NCBI RefSeq assembly: GCF_022867795.2
Contig: NZ_CP107006.1
Coordinates: forward strand, 2,790,001 to 2,854,000
DNA: 64,000 bases
Direction: 5' to 3'
Source of the DNA: Chitinophaga horti
Lineage (GTDB): Bacteria > Bacteroidota > Bacteroidia > Chitinophagales > Chitinophagaceae
The notes below the pieces were generated by a model. It saw nothing but the letters and a program-made list of their open reading frames with translations, was not told the origin of the DNA and did not search any database. Each line of letters opens with the position of its first letter. Within the stretch, counting starts at the first letter, position 1. Position numbers and translations under genes: made by a program. Positions 7,477-17,166 of the stretch are shown here, piece by piece.

Positions 7477-8529
7477 TTATTTTATGATGTCTGCTAATGT
7501 TTTTTTTAACTCCTCTCCTCTCAGTTTGGCGGCTACGATACGGCCATCGGGGGAGATCAGAAAGTTATCGGGAATGGCCTGTACGCCATACAGCCTGGCG
7601 ATTGGCTCCTGCTGGGCTTTCAGCTCGGAGATGTGTTGCCAGTTGAGGCCATCTTTGGCAATGGCATCCACCCACTTTTGGCGATCGTGGTCGAGGGAAA
7701 CGCTGATCACGGTAAAGCCTTTGTCTTTGTATTGCTGGTAGGCTGCCACTACGTAAGGATTCTCGGCGCGGCAAGGCACGCACCAGCTGGCCCAAAAATC
7801 GAGCAGCACGTATTTGCCTTTGAGGGTGTTCATGTTCACGGCCTTTCCGTCGAGGTCTACGGCATCAAATGCTGGGGCCTGTTTGCCTACGCGTACTTTT
7901 TCCAGGGCTGCCAGCCGGTCGTTGATTTGCCGGCCAATATCGGTGCGTTGCAGGTCGGGCGACAAAGCGGCGTAGAGGGCCAGCGAGGTGTCCAGGGGCA
8001 CGCGGGATTGTAACACCCACAGGTGCATGAGGCTCACCATGCTGTTGGGGTGCTGGCGGATGACGGTATGTTTATCTGCCCAAATCTGGTTAAACAAGGC
8101 CTCGGCTTCGGCGGTTTTGCCTTCGTCACGCAGGGTTTTAAGGGTGGCGTATTGTTGTTTCTCCTTCAGCCGGCCCTCTGTTTGCAGGGTGTTGTTAGGC
8201 GTTCCGGCAGCGAGGATGTAGTCAATGCTGTCGATGTGGCCCTTCAGCGTGACGGTACCAGGTTCGAGGTACATGTTGAAGGATTTGCGGGAACGCAGGC
8301 TTGTCGGTACCAGTAAAGCTTGCGATACGCCGGTTGTTTTTCCTTTGAACCGGAATTTCCCGTCTGTTGCACGGGTGCGCAGGGTGTCGGCGGGGCCGTT
8401 ACCTTTACGCACGAGGATATAAATGCTGTCGTTCTTCAGGCCCTGGAGCTGGCCGCTTACCTGGTAAGACTGTGCATACAAGGATGAACATAACAGTGTC
8501 GCCGCCAGGATGCAGATCAATTGTTTCAT
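7477..8529 (-). CDS. TlpA family disulfide reductase with N-terminal DUF4369
   Basis: A 350-residue exported protein (signal ending SSLYAQ). Residues ~22-120 fit a DUF4369-type beta domain (YQVSGQLQGLKNDSIYILV). The C-terminal ~135 residues are a thioredoxin/AhpC-TSA fold with WCVPC (cysteines at 250 and 253) and the cis-Pro motif AIPDNFLI. Proteins with this architecture are periplasmic thiol-disulfide oxidoreductases, very often encoded behind SusC/SusD genes in Bacteroidota. It follows susD after a 72 bp gap containing a stem-loop (8548-8571) and precedes a second thioredoxin gene by 6 bp. It probably reduces or isomerises disulfides in the substrate or parts of the SusCD system. Confidence 0.9.
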   Translation of the reverse strand: MKQLICILAATLLCSSLYAQSYQVSGQLQGLKNDSIYILVRKGNGPADTLRTRATDGKFRFKGKTTGVSQALLVPTSLRSRKSFNMYLEPGTVTLKGHIDSIDYILAAGTPNNTLQTEGRLKEKQQYATLKTLRDEGKTAEAEALFNQIWADKHTVIRQHPNSMVSLMHLWVLQSRVPLDTSLALYAALSPDLQRTDIGRQINDRLAALEKVRVGKQAPAFDAVDLDGKAVNMNTLKGKYVLLDFWASWCVPCRAENPYVVAAYQQYKDKGFTVISVSLDHDRQKWVDAIAKDGLNWQHISELKAQQEPIARLYGVQAIPDNFLISPDGRIVAAKLRGEELKKTLADIIK

Positions 8530-8547
8530 AAACGGTTTGAATATAGC

Positions 8548-8571
8548 CGCGGTGATGGCGTCACCACCGCG
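8548..8571 (-). promoter_or_regulatory. Intercistronic stem-loop between susD-like and thioredoxin genes
   Basis: CGCGGTG (8548-8554) pairs with CACCGCG (8565-8571) around a 10-base loop. There is no clear U-tract, so an RNA processing or stabilising element is more likely than a full terminator. It would lower expression of the thioredoxin genes relative to susCD. Confidence 0.45.
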
Positions 8572-8601
8572 ACTGGGTTAATATGATCCCTTATTGGGAA
8601 G

Positions 8602-10134
8602 CTAATATTTGTTCTGTTCGATCACACCACCACTGGCCACGAGTTCCGTACGCGGAATAGGTTGCGCGAAACGGCGCGAGCCTTTGGCCAGTGTGTACGT
8701 TTTCACCGGCTCATTGGTTTGCACGGATGCCACGTTGTACGGGTAAAAGTCGCGGGTGAGGGTAATGTCGTCCAGCGCGTAGTCATTGTTGTTATACCGG
8801 CGGATGTCGTTCCAGCGATGGGTAAACGGCAGCTCGCGACGGCGCTCTTCCAGCACTTTGGCAATGGCATCGTCGGGCGTAGTGGCTACAAGGGTTACCC
8901 AGGCACCGGGTGTCATGCGTTTGGCGCGCAGCTGGTTCAGCACTGCAACGGCTTCCGCAGGTTTGTTGGTGCGGGCCAGGGCTTCAGCTTTAATGAGCAG
9001 CATTTCAGGTACGGTAGGACCAGAAGGCAAACGATCTTTAAAGAAGAAGATGTACCCCGGGTAATCGAAGCTGGGGTTGATCATGCCCCTGTCGTACGAA
9101 TAGTTCTCGACGATGTGATAACGGTAACGCAGGTCATGATCTTTATCGTACAGGTTCAACAGTCCCTGGCTGGGAATGTACCACCAGCTGCCGTGGTTCA
9201 GCATGCGGAAGTATAAGAACTCTTTCCAGCCGATCATGTCGGTAAGGTCGGTCTGGTTGTCGTGCGTGTACGGGTATTGCAACACGACGGTTTTAGACTC
9301 GGGTTTACCGGGATCGGTGACTACGCTTTGGGTACGGCCGTAACGCATTTCGGTATTGTAATCGACCAGTACACTGTACTCGTCGAGCGCAAGCTGGGCG
9401 TACTTCTGCGCTTCTGCGTAATTGTTACGGGTAAGGTAATAACGCGCTGCAAAACCATTCACTGCGGCTTTGTTAGCACGCCAGTGGCGCGCACGGCCTT
9501 CCTGTACGAGTGGTTGTGTTATTTTTAATGCCTCGGTGAGATCGGATTCGATTTGTTTGTATACGTCCTGCAAGGGGGCGCGTTTCAACGGTTCCTCGAA
9601 GCTGGTGCTGGTTTTAATAGGTAGCCCCAATTCGTTCTTGCTGGCTTCGTTGTAGGGCAAACAAAAGGTGGTAGCCAGCTGGAAGTAGCTGTAAGCGCGG
9701 ATGAAATGAGCATCTGCGGTAAGAGTGGCTTTCTGTTCGGCAGTGCCACTTACGGCGCCCACGAGGCTTAACACCATGTTGGCGTGAAATATCTTCCGGA
9801 ACTCGTTGTTCCAGAAGGTTTCCTGGGTATCGTCCTGCAGGTACAGGGTATCCCAGGTGGCGAATTGAACGGCGGCCATGTTGAACGGACTGGCAGATGA
9901 TTTGTACATCGCGGCAGACAGGCCGCAATCATCTGTTGCATAAATAGCGGAGCGATTCGCTTCGAGGTAGAAGCTGGCGGTGTTATTCAGCAGTGCTTCC
10001 AGTTGCGCGGCGGTTGTTGCCTGTACGGAGGAGGTTTTACTGGGCCGCTCCTCGAGAAACTTATCGCAGGCGGAAAAGCCTAACACGGTGCTTAAGAGGG
10101 CGACACGGAATATATGTTTGTAAGAAATCGTCAT
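8602..10134 (-). CDS. SusD/RagB family nutrient-binding outer-membrane lipoprotein
   Basis: I chose the ATG at 10134 over the in-frame GTG at 10155 because it gives a clean lipoprotein signal (MTISYKHIF...VLGFSAC, lipobox Cys at residue 23). The 510-residue protein has the SusD pattern: CDKFLEERPSKTSS after the lipid Cys, TPR-like helices (ALLNNTASFYL, HFIRAYSYFQLATTF, KAAVNGFAARYYLTRNNYAEA) and a C-terminal ERRRELPFTHRWNDIRRY motif. SusD proteins cap the SusC pore at the cell surface and capture the ligand. The SusC gene lies immediately upstream. The ligand cannot be told from the sequence, and no glycosidase is in the operon. Confidence 0.92.
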   Translation of the reverse strand: MTISYKHIFRVALLSTVLGFSACDKFLEERPSKTSSVQATTAAQLEALLNNTASFYLEANRSAIYATDDCGLSAAMYKSSASPFNMAAVQFATWDTLYLQDDTQETFWNNEFRKIFHANMVLSLVGAVSGTAEQKATLTADAHFIRAYSYFQLATTFCLPYNEASKNELGLPIKTSTSFEEPLKRAPLQDVYKQIESDLTEALKITQPLVQEGRARHWRANKAAVNGFAARYYLTRNNYAEAQKYAQLALDEYSVLVDYNTEMRYGRTQSVVTDPGKPESKTVVLQYPYTHDNQTDLTDMIGWKEFLYFRMLNHGSWWYIPSQGLLNLYDKDHDLRYRYHIVENYSYDRGMINPSFDYPGYIFFFKDRLPSGPTVPEMLLIKAEALARTNKPAEAVAVLNQLRAKRMTPGAWVTLVATTPDDAIAKVLEERRRELPFTHRWNDIRRYNNNDYALDDITLTRDFYPYNVASVQTNEPVKTYTLAKGSRRFAQPIPRTELVASGGVIEQNKY

Positions 10135-10163
10135 GAGTACTGTTTTTAAATTCACAATTCGTC

Positions 10164-13100
10164 TTAAAGGCTCACTTTCAGCCCCAGTGTTACCGTAGGC
10201 TGCGGACGCATAGTGCCGAGCGGATATTCCGGATCTTCCTTGGCGTCGTTCGCGTAAATGGTAAACAGGTTGTTACCCTGTGCAAAGAGTTGTACGTGCT
10301 GCAGGTGCAGGCGCGACAGGGTGGCTTTGTTCAGGTTGTAGGTGAGGTTCACTTCCTGCATACGCACGTGCGACGCGCTTTCGATCAGGTAGGTCATGTA
10401 CTGGTGAAAACGGTCCCAGAAGTAGTAGCGGTCTTCTACGTCGTTCTGCGGCAGCGGCACGATCTTTTGAGGATCACCGTTCAGCACTTCGGACAGTTTG
10501 TTGTTAGGCAGCACGCGGCTGGTCCAGGTGGGCGGATAGTTGAATCCCCTGCGTTGAAACACGTGCCCGAACTTGCCTGTCAGGATAAAAGACAAATCGA
10601 AATCATATACCCGGAAGGTGTTCATAAAGCCGAGTGTATAAGGCGCTACGGTAGTACCCATGTTCTCTAAATAGTTACGACCATCGCCGGGTGTGAAAGC
10701 GCCAAAGTTGTACAGCTGCCCTTTTTCACCATATAGCATGGGCTGACCGTTTTGCAGTCCGGCATACCGGAAGCGCCACAGGTCGTTAGCGTTAGCCCCC
10801 TGCACATAGGCACCGCTGCCACCGCCTACCAGTGTAGACGCGGCATAGTTAGCCACGAAGAGTTTCTCGATACGATTGCGGTTGAACGAGAAGTTCAGGT
10901 TGCCCTGCCAGCTGATCCTTTTGGTGATGCTTTGCTGGGTACCGATTTCCAGTTCCACACCGCGGTTGCTGATTTCGGCGTTGTTTAATTTTTGAGATGT
11001 GGTACCATTGGCCGCGGGAATGGTGAGTTGCGCGATCTGGTCTTTACCGTATTTGCTATACACATCTACCTTACCAAATAACTGGTTGCCGAACAGGCTG
11101 TAGTCCAGCCCCACGTTCCAGGTGGCAGTTTTCTCCCAGCGAAGGGTGGGATTACCGAAGCTGGCGATGGTAGCGGTATAATCGTTAGTGTATACATTTG
11201 GCGTAGCACCTACGGAGATCAGCGGCATAAAGGAGGTAGAACGATCTTCATTACCGTTGTAACCATAGGTCATACGCAGGTTCAGGCGGTTCAGGTAGGT
11301 AGCGGCACGTAAGAAGTCTTCGCGATGCAGCTGCCAGGCTAAACCTGCGGACCAGAACGGCGAATAACGGTATTTAGGATCATCCGCAATGATGTTGGAA
11401 GCATCCGTGCGGAAGCTGCCTGAAGCGGTATACTTGCCGTTATAGGTATATGCCAGGTTGGCGAAGGAGGAGAAGTAACGGTTAGTCGTATAGGCAAAAC
11501 TGTTAGAGTAAGCGAATGTCTGGTTACTGCCCTGCCAGTTCTGGATAGTCCTGAAGGTGCCGCCCGGACCGTTCGGGAAGATGCCCGAGGTAAGGGTTTC
11601 ATCGTTATACCCATAGGTTGTCGGGTTGCCGAAAACTTCCGTCACCTGGTTGCTGATTTCCGCGCCTGCAATAAAGTTCACTTCATGTTTGCGGGCGAAA
11701 AAATTGTTATAGCTGATAGCGTTGCGGAGGTTATAGGCCTGCGTGCGGCTCCTGCTTTGTGTGAGAATACTTCCTTTAGGCAGATTCGGTGTCAGCACGC
11801 CGGTAGCCTGGTTCCACGACGTAGCGGTATTTACCAGGTTGCGCACATAGAATGTACGATCGTTGTACAGTCCGCGGTTGAAGGTGTTAAACAGCTCATA
11901 CTGGAATTTGCTGTCTAATGTCAAACCCTTCACCAGTTTAAGGGTAAGCCCACCCATGATACGGCCGTTCAGTTGTGTCGTGCGCAGATCGCGGTTGGCG
12001 ATTTCCTGTACGGGATTATAACTCCAGTCGCTGTAAGGAAATCTAGCGGTAGGCACCAGGCGCGTGAGGATGGGGGTGTAATACTGGTGGATATTCGTTA
12101 GCGATCCGTCGGGATTTTTCAGCATCTCATACGGAGACAAGCCCTGGATATCGCCCAGGGACAAGCCGCTGTTCTCCGCTTTATTGTAATGCATCATACC
12201 GCCGAAGTTGAAATCCAGCCAGCGGGTGATGTTCGCGGTGGTACGAAAGTTCAGCAGGTATTTCTGGTAGCCTGTCTCTTTAAAGTTAGACTGGTTATCT
12301 TCAAACAGGAACGATAACATGTTAGACATGCGGCCATTGGAGCCCGACAAGCTCAGGTTATACTGCTGTGTAGCGGGCGTCGCCAGTAACAGATCGCGTA
12401 TCTGCCCCTTATTACTTTGTGTTGACAACTTTGCCAGCACGGCATCTTTTTCTGCTGCCGTCATGTATCCAAGATAGGCTTCATTCAGGGCGATAGTGGC
12501 GGAGGACCAGGCCATGCCGGCGTTCGAGATAGTACCCGGGTTGGTACGGGCGCTCCACTTATTAAAAGACCTGGTTTCATAGTCCACCGTTTCGGCCGAA
12601 GAAGCCAGCGGGTTTACGTAATCCAGGTCAAACTTGCTGCCCATTTTGGTAAAGGCGGAAAAGTCGACCCGCAGCGGCGTGCCCTTCTGTCCTTTTTTGG
12701 TAGCGACTACGATTACGCCATTGGCCGAACGCGCACCCCAGATGGAGGCGGCGGCCGCATCTTTCAAAATGGTTACACTCTCTACATCATTTGGGTTGAT
12801 GGTATTGAAGTCGCCACTGATCGGGAACCCGTCTACCACCACCAATGGGGCAGCAGCAGCATAGAGGCTGGATTTACCGCGGATCTCGAAGGTCGGGTTG
12901 CCATCAACATCCAGTTTAGCCTGCACACCTGCCGTGGTGCCGATAATACGGCTGGCGATGTTAGTGGTGGGGCGGCCCAGTTGCTCTTTATCAATATAAC
13001 CGAAGGAGCCGGTCGCTCTTTCTTTATTTAATTGTTGAAAGCCGGTGTTGACCACAGTAACGGTGCTAAGTTGGCGTGCCCCTTTCATCATTACCTCGAG

Positions 13101-13688
13101 CGTTTTACGACCGTTAAGCGGCACGATCAGTGTTTCAAGGCCTACGTAACTGAATACGAGTTCGGAGTGAGGATTGGGCACGTTCAGGGCGAAAGTGCCT
13201 TTGACACCACTGAAAGTACCGCCTGCAGAACCTTTGATCGTGATACTCACACCTTCAAGCGGATCGCCTGCGGCATCTAATACGCGACCTTCGACGCGCG
13301 CCATCTGGCGGATGGAGCTTCGGTCGGCTACGACGATCATGTCGTTTTCGAGCATGCGAAAGTCGAGGTTGGAGCGGTCGAGCGCATGGCTTAGTACTTC
13401 TGCCACGGCGGTATTCTGTACGTCGATGCTCACCCGTAAGTTGCGCGGAATAATGTCATTGCTGAACACGAAACGATAAGACGTTTTCTTCTCGATCGCG
13501 TTAAACAATTGCTGAACAGAGGCGCCGTTCAGCTTAAGCGACACTTTGGCATCCTGCGAGTAGGTGGCGGCGCTTACGCTGAGGCAGGCCAGCAGCGTAA
13601 GCATGACGGTCAGTTTCATAAACATAAGTACTTTGAGGGAGAGTAGGGACATGCCCGCTCCCCTGCCCGGAAGTTGGTTTTTTTGCAT
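10164..13688 (-). CDS. SusC/RagA family TonB-linked outer-membrane protein with STN domain
   Basis: At 1174 residues this is a full-length SusC with a signal sequence, then an STN domain (about 50-115: LNGASVQQLFNAIEKKTSYR), a carboxypeptidase-like beta-sandwich (RVLDAAGDPLEGVSITIKG), a plug with PLVVVDGFPISGDFNTI and VESVTILKDAAAASIWGARS, and a 22-strand-type barrel ending TVTLGLKVSL. It imports ligand with TonB energy. The STN domain signals across the outer membrane to a FecR anti-sigma, which fits the FecR and sigma genes just upstream. The gap to the SusD gene is about 30 bp, so the two form one transcript. Confidence 0.95.
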   Translation of the reverse strand: MQKNQLPGRGAGMSLLSLKVLMFMKLTVMLTLLACLSVSAATYSQDAKVSLKLNGASVQQLFNAIEKKTSYRFVFSNDIIPRNLRVSIDVQNTAVAEVLSHALDRSNLDFRMLENDMIVVADRSSIRQMARVEGRVLDAAGDPLEGVSITIKGSAGGTFSGVKGTFALNVPNPHSELVFSYVGLETLIVPLNGRKTLEVMMKGARQLSTVTVVNTGFQQLNKERATGSFGYIDKEQLGRPTTNIASRIIGTTAGVQAKLDVDGNPTFEIRGKSSLYAAAAPLVVVDGFPISGDFNTINPNDVESVTILKDAAAASIWGARSANGVIVVATKKGQKGTPLRVDFSAFTKMGSKFDLDYVNPLASSAETVDYETRSFNKWSARTNPGTISNAGMAWSSATIALNEAYLGYMTAAEKDAVLAKLSTQSNKGQIRDLLLATPATQQYNLSLSGSNGRMSNMLSFLFEDNQSNFKETGYQKYLLNFRTTANITRWLDFNFGGMMHYNKAENSGLSLGDIQGLSPYEMLKNPDGSLTNIHQYYTPILTRLVPTARFPYSDWSYNPVQEIANRDLRTTQLNGRIMGGLTLKLVKGLTLDSKFQYELFNTFNRGLYNDRTFYVRNLVNTATSWNQATGVLTPNLPKGSILTQSRSRTQAYNLRNAISYNNFFARKHEVNFIAGAEISNQVTEVFGNPTTYGYNDETLTSGIFPNGPGGTFRTIQNWQGSNQTFAYSNSFAYTTNRYFSSFANLAYTYNGKYTASGSFRTDASNIIADDPKYRYSPFWSAGLAWQLHREDFLRAATYLNRLNLRMTYGYNGNEDRSTSFMPLISVGATPNVYTNDYTATIASFGNPTLRWEKTATWNVGLDYSLFGNQLFGKVDVYSKYGKDQIAQLTIPAANGTTSQKLNNAEISNRGVELEIGTQQSITKRISWQGNLNFSFNRNRIEKLFVANYAASTLVGGGSGAYVQGANANDLWRFRYAGLQNGQPMLYGEKGQLYNFGAFTPGDGRNYLENMGTTVAPYTLGFMNTFRVYDFDLSFILTGKFGHVFQRRGFNYPPTWTSRVLPNNKLSEVLNGDPQKIVPLPQNDVEDRYYFWDRFHQYMTYLIESASHVRMQEVNLTYNLNKATLSRLHLQHVQLFAQGNNLFTIYANDAKEDPEYPLGTMRPQPTVTLGLKVSL

Positions 13689-13830
13689 ACTTTCGTACAG
13701 GTTTAAAGTGAACTAATAGGGAACAGGCGACCGTGTCAACAGGATTCCTGTTTCCAAGCTTTAACTCAAGGGGGAATGTGTCACCATTCCCTCTTTCATT
13801 TATGTAGAGATGGCTGTCGGGAATATGTCA

Positions 13831-14964
13831 CTATTCCTTTTCTTCCATCTTTTGCTGGCTTAATACCACTGTGTGGGCATTTTCAAAATGGAAATCGAAT
13901 CCCCTGGAAAACTTCAGCACTTCTAGCACCCTTTGCAGTGTTTCTTTATTGAAGTGCGCGGTAAAGCGGTACTGACGCAGTTCTTCAGCATCAAACTTAA
14001 TTTTTACGCCATACCAGCGTTCCAGTTTGCGGGCAATTTCCGCGAGCGACTCATCGGCAAAAATCAGCCGGTTGTCTACCCATGATAATTCAACAGTTGC
14101 GCTGTCTTGTGGAATGTGTGTGAGAGAGTCAATAGAATAATAGACTTTGGCTTTCGGTTCTTTCGTGGTTGATATTGATTTAATTTCCTGTGTCGGATAT
14201 TGTTTTATGCTTACAGTTAATTTTTCTTCCGGTTTAAGATACACCTGCTGTCCGGCGCGGAGATCGACCCGCACGCGGCCTTTTACCAGCGAGGTTTCAT
14301 TCGTTTCGTCGTCCTTATAAGCTTTCACGTTAAAAGCGGTTCCCAGTACGGTGATCTTCATTTCTGCGGTGTGCAGGATGAAGGGTGCCGAGGCGTCCTG
14401 CGCTACGTCGAAAAAGGCTTCTCCTTCCAGCGTGAGGTTGCGTTTGCCGTTGTAAAAGCTATCTTCCAGCCGCAGGGTACTGCCGGCGTTCAGTACTACT
14501 TTGGTACCGTCGGGCAGCTGGAACGACTTACGTTCCCCGGGCTGACTCACATACACCGGGCGGTTATCTTTGACGGCCAGCATTCGCTGTGCAGCCTTCT
14601 CAGGCCGCATGAACCACATCGTTAAAAGTAATCCGCAGGACATAGCTGCAACAGCCGCTGCGTACCACTTCCATCCATTTACACGGCGCACTACGCCTGT
14701 AGGCAACTGCATCCCCGGCCTGATGCCCTTCTCCGCGAGTTTATCCGCAAAGTGCTGGTGATGCCGGGAAAACGTGGCTGCATCCAACCCTCCGTTTAAC
14801 CGGAGATATAAAGAGCGTGCTGTATCCACCACATCGCTCTTATCCGGATGCTCCTGCAGCCACTGCTCCCAAAACCTTACTGCTACCGGGTTGGTGCCGG
14901 TGCAATATTGCTGGAAGGATTCGTCCATCACCAGGTCTTCCGCCTTGTGCCGCAGGTAGTTCAT
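13831..14964 (-). CDS. FecR family anti-sigma/signal transducer
   Basis: A 377-residue inner-membrane protein. The cytoplasmic N-terminus (about 1-95, with EQWLQEHPDKSD) precedes one membrane segment at about 96-115. The periplasmic FecR domain follows (SFQLPDGTKVVLNAGSTLRL, GEAFFDVAQD, VLGTAFNVKAY), then a C-terminal DUF4974 domain (LAEIARKLERWYGVKIKFD). It should bind the STN domain of the SusC next door and hold or activate the sigma factor encoded at 15033-15650. Gene order sigma-fecR-susC-susD is the standard trans-envelope regulation cassette of Bacteroidota. Confidence 0.93.
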   Translation of the reverse strand: MNYLRHKAEDLVMDESFQQYCTGTNPVAVRFWEQWLQEHPDKSDVVDTARSLYLRLNGGLDAATFSRHHQHFADKLAEKGIRPGMQLPTGVVRRVNGWKWYAAAVAAMSCGLLLTMWFMRPEKAAQRMLAVKDNRPVYVSQPGERKSFQLPDGTKVVLNAGSTLRLEDSFYNGKRNLTLEGEAFFDVAQDASAPFILHTAEMKITVLGTAFNVKAYKDDETNETSLVKGRVRVDLRAGQQVYLKPEEKLTVSIKQYPTQEIKSISTTKEPKAKVYYSIDSLTHIPQDSATVELSWVDNRLIFADESLAEIARKLERWYGVKIKFDAEELRQYRFTAHFNKETLQRVLEVLKFSRGFDFHFENAHTVVLSQQKMEEKE

Positions 14965-15032
14965 TTCCCCTTTTATACTATAGAGGACAAAACATTTCCG
15001 ATTTACTATGAAAAAGTCAACTTTTTTTTCGG

Positions 15033-15650
15033 TTACTGCAGGATGAGCAGTAAAGAGATGGAAAGCAATGTCTCAATAGGCAGTCCGGTGGCCTGTTCGT
15101 GGCCTTTCAGTTCATGTTTAAGTTGTTTGAGGGCGTCATGTATAATATTATAGGCCGTGCGTTTGGTAATGCCGCAGGTTTGGGCGATATGGTCGTAATC
15201 GAGGTTGTCGAAAAACTTCATGCGCAGCAGCTGTTGCTGGCGTTGTGTCAGCTGGCGGAAGGCCCTGGCAAAGGCCTCGGTGAACTCATCATTACCTTCT
15301 ATAGCCGACAGATATTCTTCGTGCGACCACTCCCGCTCCTGCCCTTCGGCGACTTGCTGATGGCTATGGATGCGTTTTTTACCGGATGCGATTTCGTGCA
15401 GCATACGGCGATGCAGGCAAGTGATGAGGTAAGCGCGTACGTTGGACACCTCCGGCAGCTGGTGCCGTTTTTCCCATAACTCCAGTAATACCGCGGTAAA
15501 ACAGTCGTTGGCGAGATCACGATCGCCGGTGAGCTTCACCCCATAGTTAATAAGCCCTACGTAGTGTAGTTGGTAAAGTGCGGACAAAGCATCCGTATTT
15601 CCGTCCCGGAGCTGGCGCCAATACTCCTGCGTGTACAAATTCCCGTTCAT
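15033..15650 (-). CDS. ECF RNA polymerase sigma-70 factor
   Basis: A 205-residue protein with sigma region 2 (ALSALYQLHYVGLINYGVKL, ...VRAYLITCLHRRML) and region 4 (LTQRQQQLLRMKFFDNLDYD, then IAQTCGITKRTAYNIIHDAL). It heads the FecR-SusC-SusD locus and probably directs its transcription when FecR signals. The protein is somewhat longer than most ECF factors and ends in a hydrophobic tail (GLPIETLLSISLLLILQ). That tail could contact the membrane or FecR, which would be unusual. Confidence 0.92.
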   Translation of the reverse strand: MNGNLYTQEYWRQLRDGNTDALSALYQLHYVGLINYGVKLTGDRDLANDCFTAVLLELWEKRHQLPEVSNVRAYLITCLHRRMLHEIASGKKRIHSHQQVAEGQEREWSHEEYLSAIEGNDEFTEAFARAFRQLTQRQQQLLRMKFFDNLDYDHIAQTCGITKRTAYNIIHDALKQLKHELKGHEQATGLPIETLLSISLLLILQ

Positions 15651-15863
15651 GCTCTTTAGTTGGTTGATAAGAAGGGCGGATGGATGATGCCAGTAAGTTA
15701 CGCCGTTTCGACGAAATTTTATAGCAATAAATGAATTGATTGATTTTCGACAACAATGATATTTTGCGCCTTCGCTGCAGCTTAAACCATACGCCTTCGC
15801 AGTTCAGGAGTGCGTAACACGATACCACTCTCCCGAACCGCGAAAACGTAATGCCTTTTATCA

Positions 15864-16853
15864 TTATGGCAACCCTCCCCCACCGGCAGCACCGAATATC
15901 TGTCCCGTGCTGTAACTCGCATCATTAGCTGCCAGCTGCACATATATCGACGCCAGTTCCGCCGGCTGACCGGGGCGGCCCATCGGCGTATCGCCTCCGA
16001 ATTTCTCCAGCTTTTCCATTGTAGCACCACCACTTACCTGCAGGGGCGTCCAGATAGGGCCGGGCGCCACGCCATTCACACGTATGCCTTTAGGTGCGAG
16101 CTGTTTCGCTAAGGACCTTACGTAGTTCGTCGTAGCCGCTTTCGTTTGCGCGTAATCATACAACTCTGCAGACGGATCGGCCGCCTGTACAGACGTGGTA
16201 CCAATAATAGATGCGCCGGGCTTCAGGTGAGGTAAGGCCGCCTTGATAATCCAGAAAGGGGCATACACATTCGTTTTCATCGTGGCATCGAAATCCTCTG
16301 TGGTGATATCGAGGATAGAGGCCTTCGTTTGCTGGCGGGCGGCGTTGCAGACGAGGATGTCTAAACCACCAAGTCCCTGCACCGCTTTGGCGACGAGCTC
16401 CTTACAAAACGCCTCCGTGCGTATATCCCCGGGAATAGCCACTGCCTTGCGGCCTGCTTTCCTGATCAGCTCTACCACTTCCTTTGCATCCGGTTCCTCA
16501 TCCGGAAGATAGTTGATGGCCACATCTGCCCCTTCGCGTGCATAGGCGATCGCAGCAGCTCGTCCCATACCGGAGTCGCCACCGGTAATGAGCGCCTTTC
16601 TACCCGCCAGCCTGCCGCTGCCCTTGTAACTGGTTTCCCCATGATCTGGCCGGGGCGTCATTTTGCCAGCAAGTCCGGGCCAGGGTTGTTGTTGTCGTTG
16701 AAAAGGCGGCTTGGGGTATTTCGTTTGCGGATCTTCCATCGTTTTGCTTTCGGGAGATGCGGCGGATGCTGAAGTAACGGCGACAGCCGGCGCGGCGGCC
16801 AATATCGAGAGCGTGCCGAGCGCCTTGCGGCGATTCATCTTGTTCGTTTCCAT
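15864..16853 (-). CDS. SDR family oxidoreductase with Tat-type leader
   Basis: A 329-residue short-chain dehydrogenase. The leader MNRRKALGTLSIL...ASAAS has twin arginines and a hydrophobic stretch, suggesting Tat export; an internal ATG at 16838 (MNRRKAL) is an equally good start. The NAD(P) motif is TGGDSGMG, followed by the NAA motif (VCNAAR) and catalytic YAQTK with an upstream Ser (GTTSVQAAD). The long N-terminal tail (YPKPPFQRQQQPWPGLAGKM) and overall pattern are those of the YghA/glucose-ribitol dehydrogenase-like group. Substrate unknown. It stands alone, transcribed away from the ChrB-AraC gene. Confidence 0.88.
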   Translation of the reverse strand: METNKMNRRKALGTLSILAAAPAVAVTSASAASPESKTMEDPQTKYPKPPFQRQQQPWPGLAGKMTPRPDHGETSYKGSGRLAGRKALITGGDSGMGRAAAIAYAREGADVAINYLPDEEPDAKEVVELIRKAGRKAVAIPGDIRTEAFCKELVAKAVQGLGGLDILVCNAARQQTKASILDITTEDFDATMKTNVYAPFWIIKAALPHLKPGASIIGTTSVQAADPSAELYDYAQTKAATTNYVRSLAKQLAPKGIRVNGVAPGPIWTPLQVSGGATMEKLEKFGGDTPMGRPGQPAELASIYVQLAANDASYSTGQIFGAAGGGGLP

Positions 16854-17068
16854 GATAGTAACCTGATTTTAGTTAGTTATCGCCAAAACGAGGCCACATA
16901 CGCCGGCGATTGGGCTGCATACTGTAACGGGCCAGCAATTTAACTTTCACAGAAACAAGCACGACAAAAAACTCATCAGGAAAGTGGGGATTTAGGAAGA
17001 CAAAACGGGTAGATCATGTGTGAAGATATCGGTGCTAACTTTTAGGAACAGGCCATCCCAAGGAAAGA

Positions 17069-17102
17069 ACAGCCTGTTCGTTAAAGTTACAGGGCTGTTT
17101 TC
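17069..17102 (+). terminator. Terminator-like hairpin in the divergent intergenic region
   Basis: AACAGCCTG and CAGG-GCTGTT form an imperfect stem followed by TTTCTC. It lies in 16854-17263, a 410 bp stretch between divergent genes in which I see no coding region. A second hairpin follows at 17167-17202. Confidence 0.4.
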
Positions 17103-17166
17103 TCATTGAGAGGATGGAGAAAACGAAGAAGGATGGATTAGCAGGGTAATGTATCAACATCAATAG

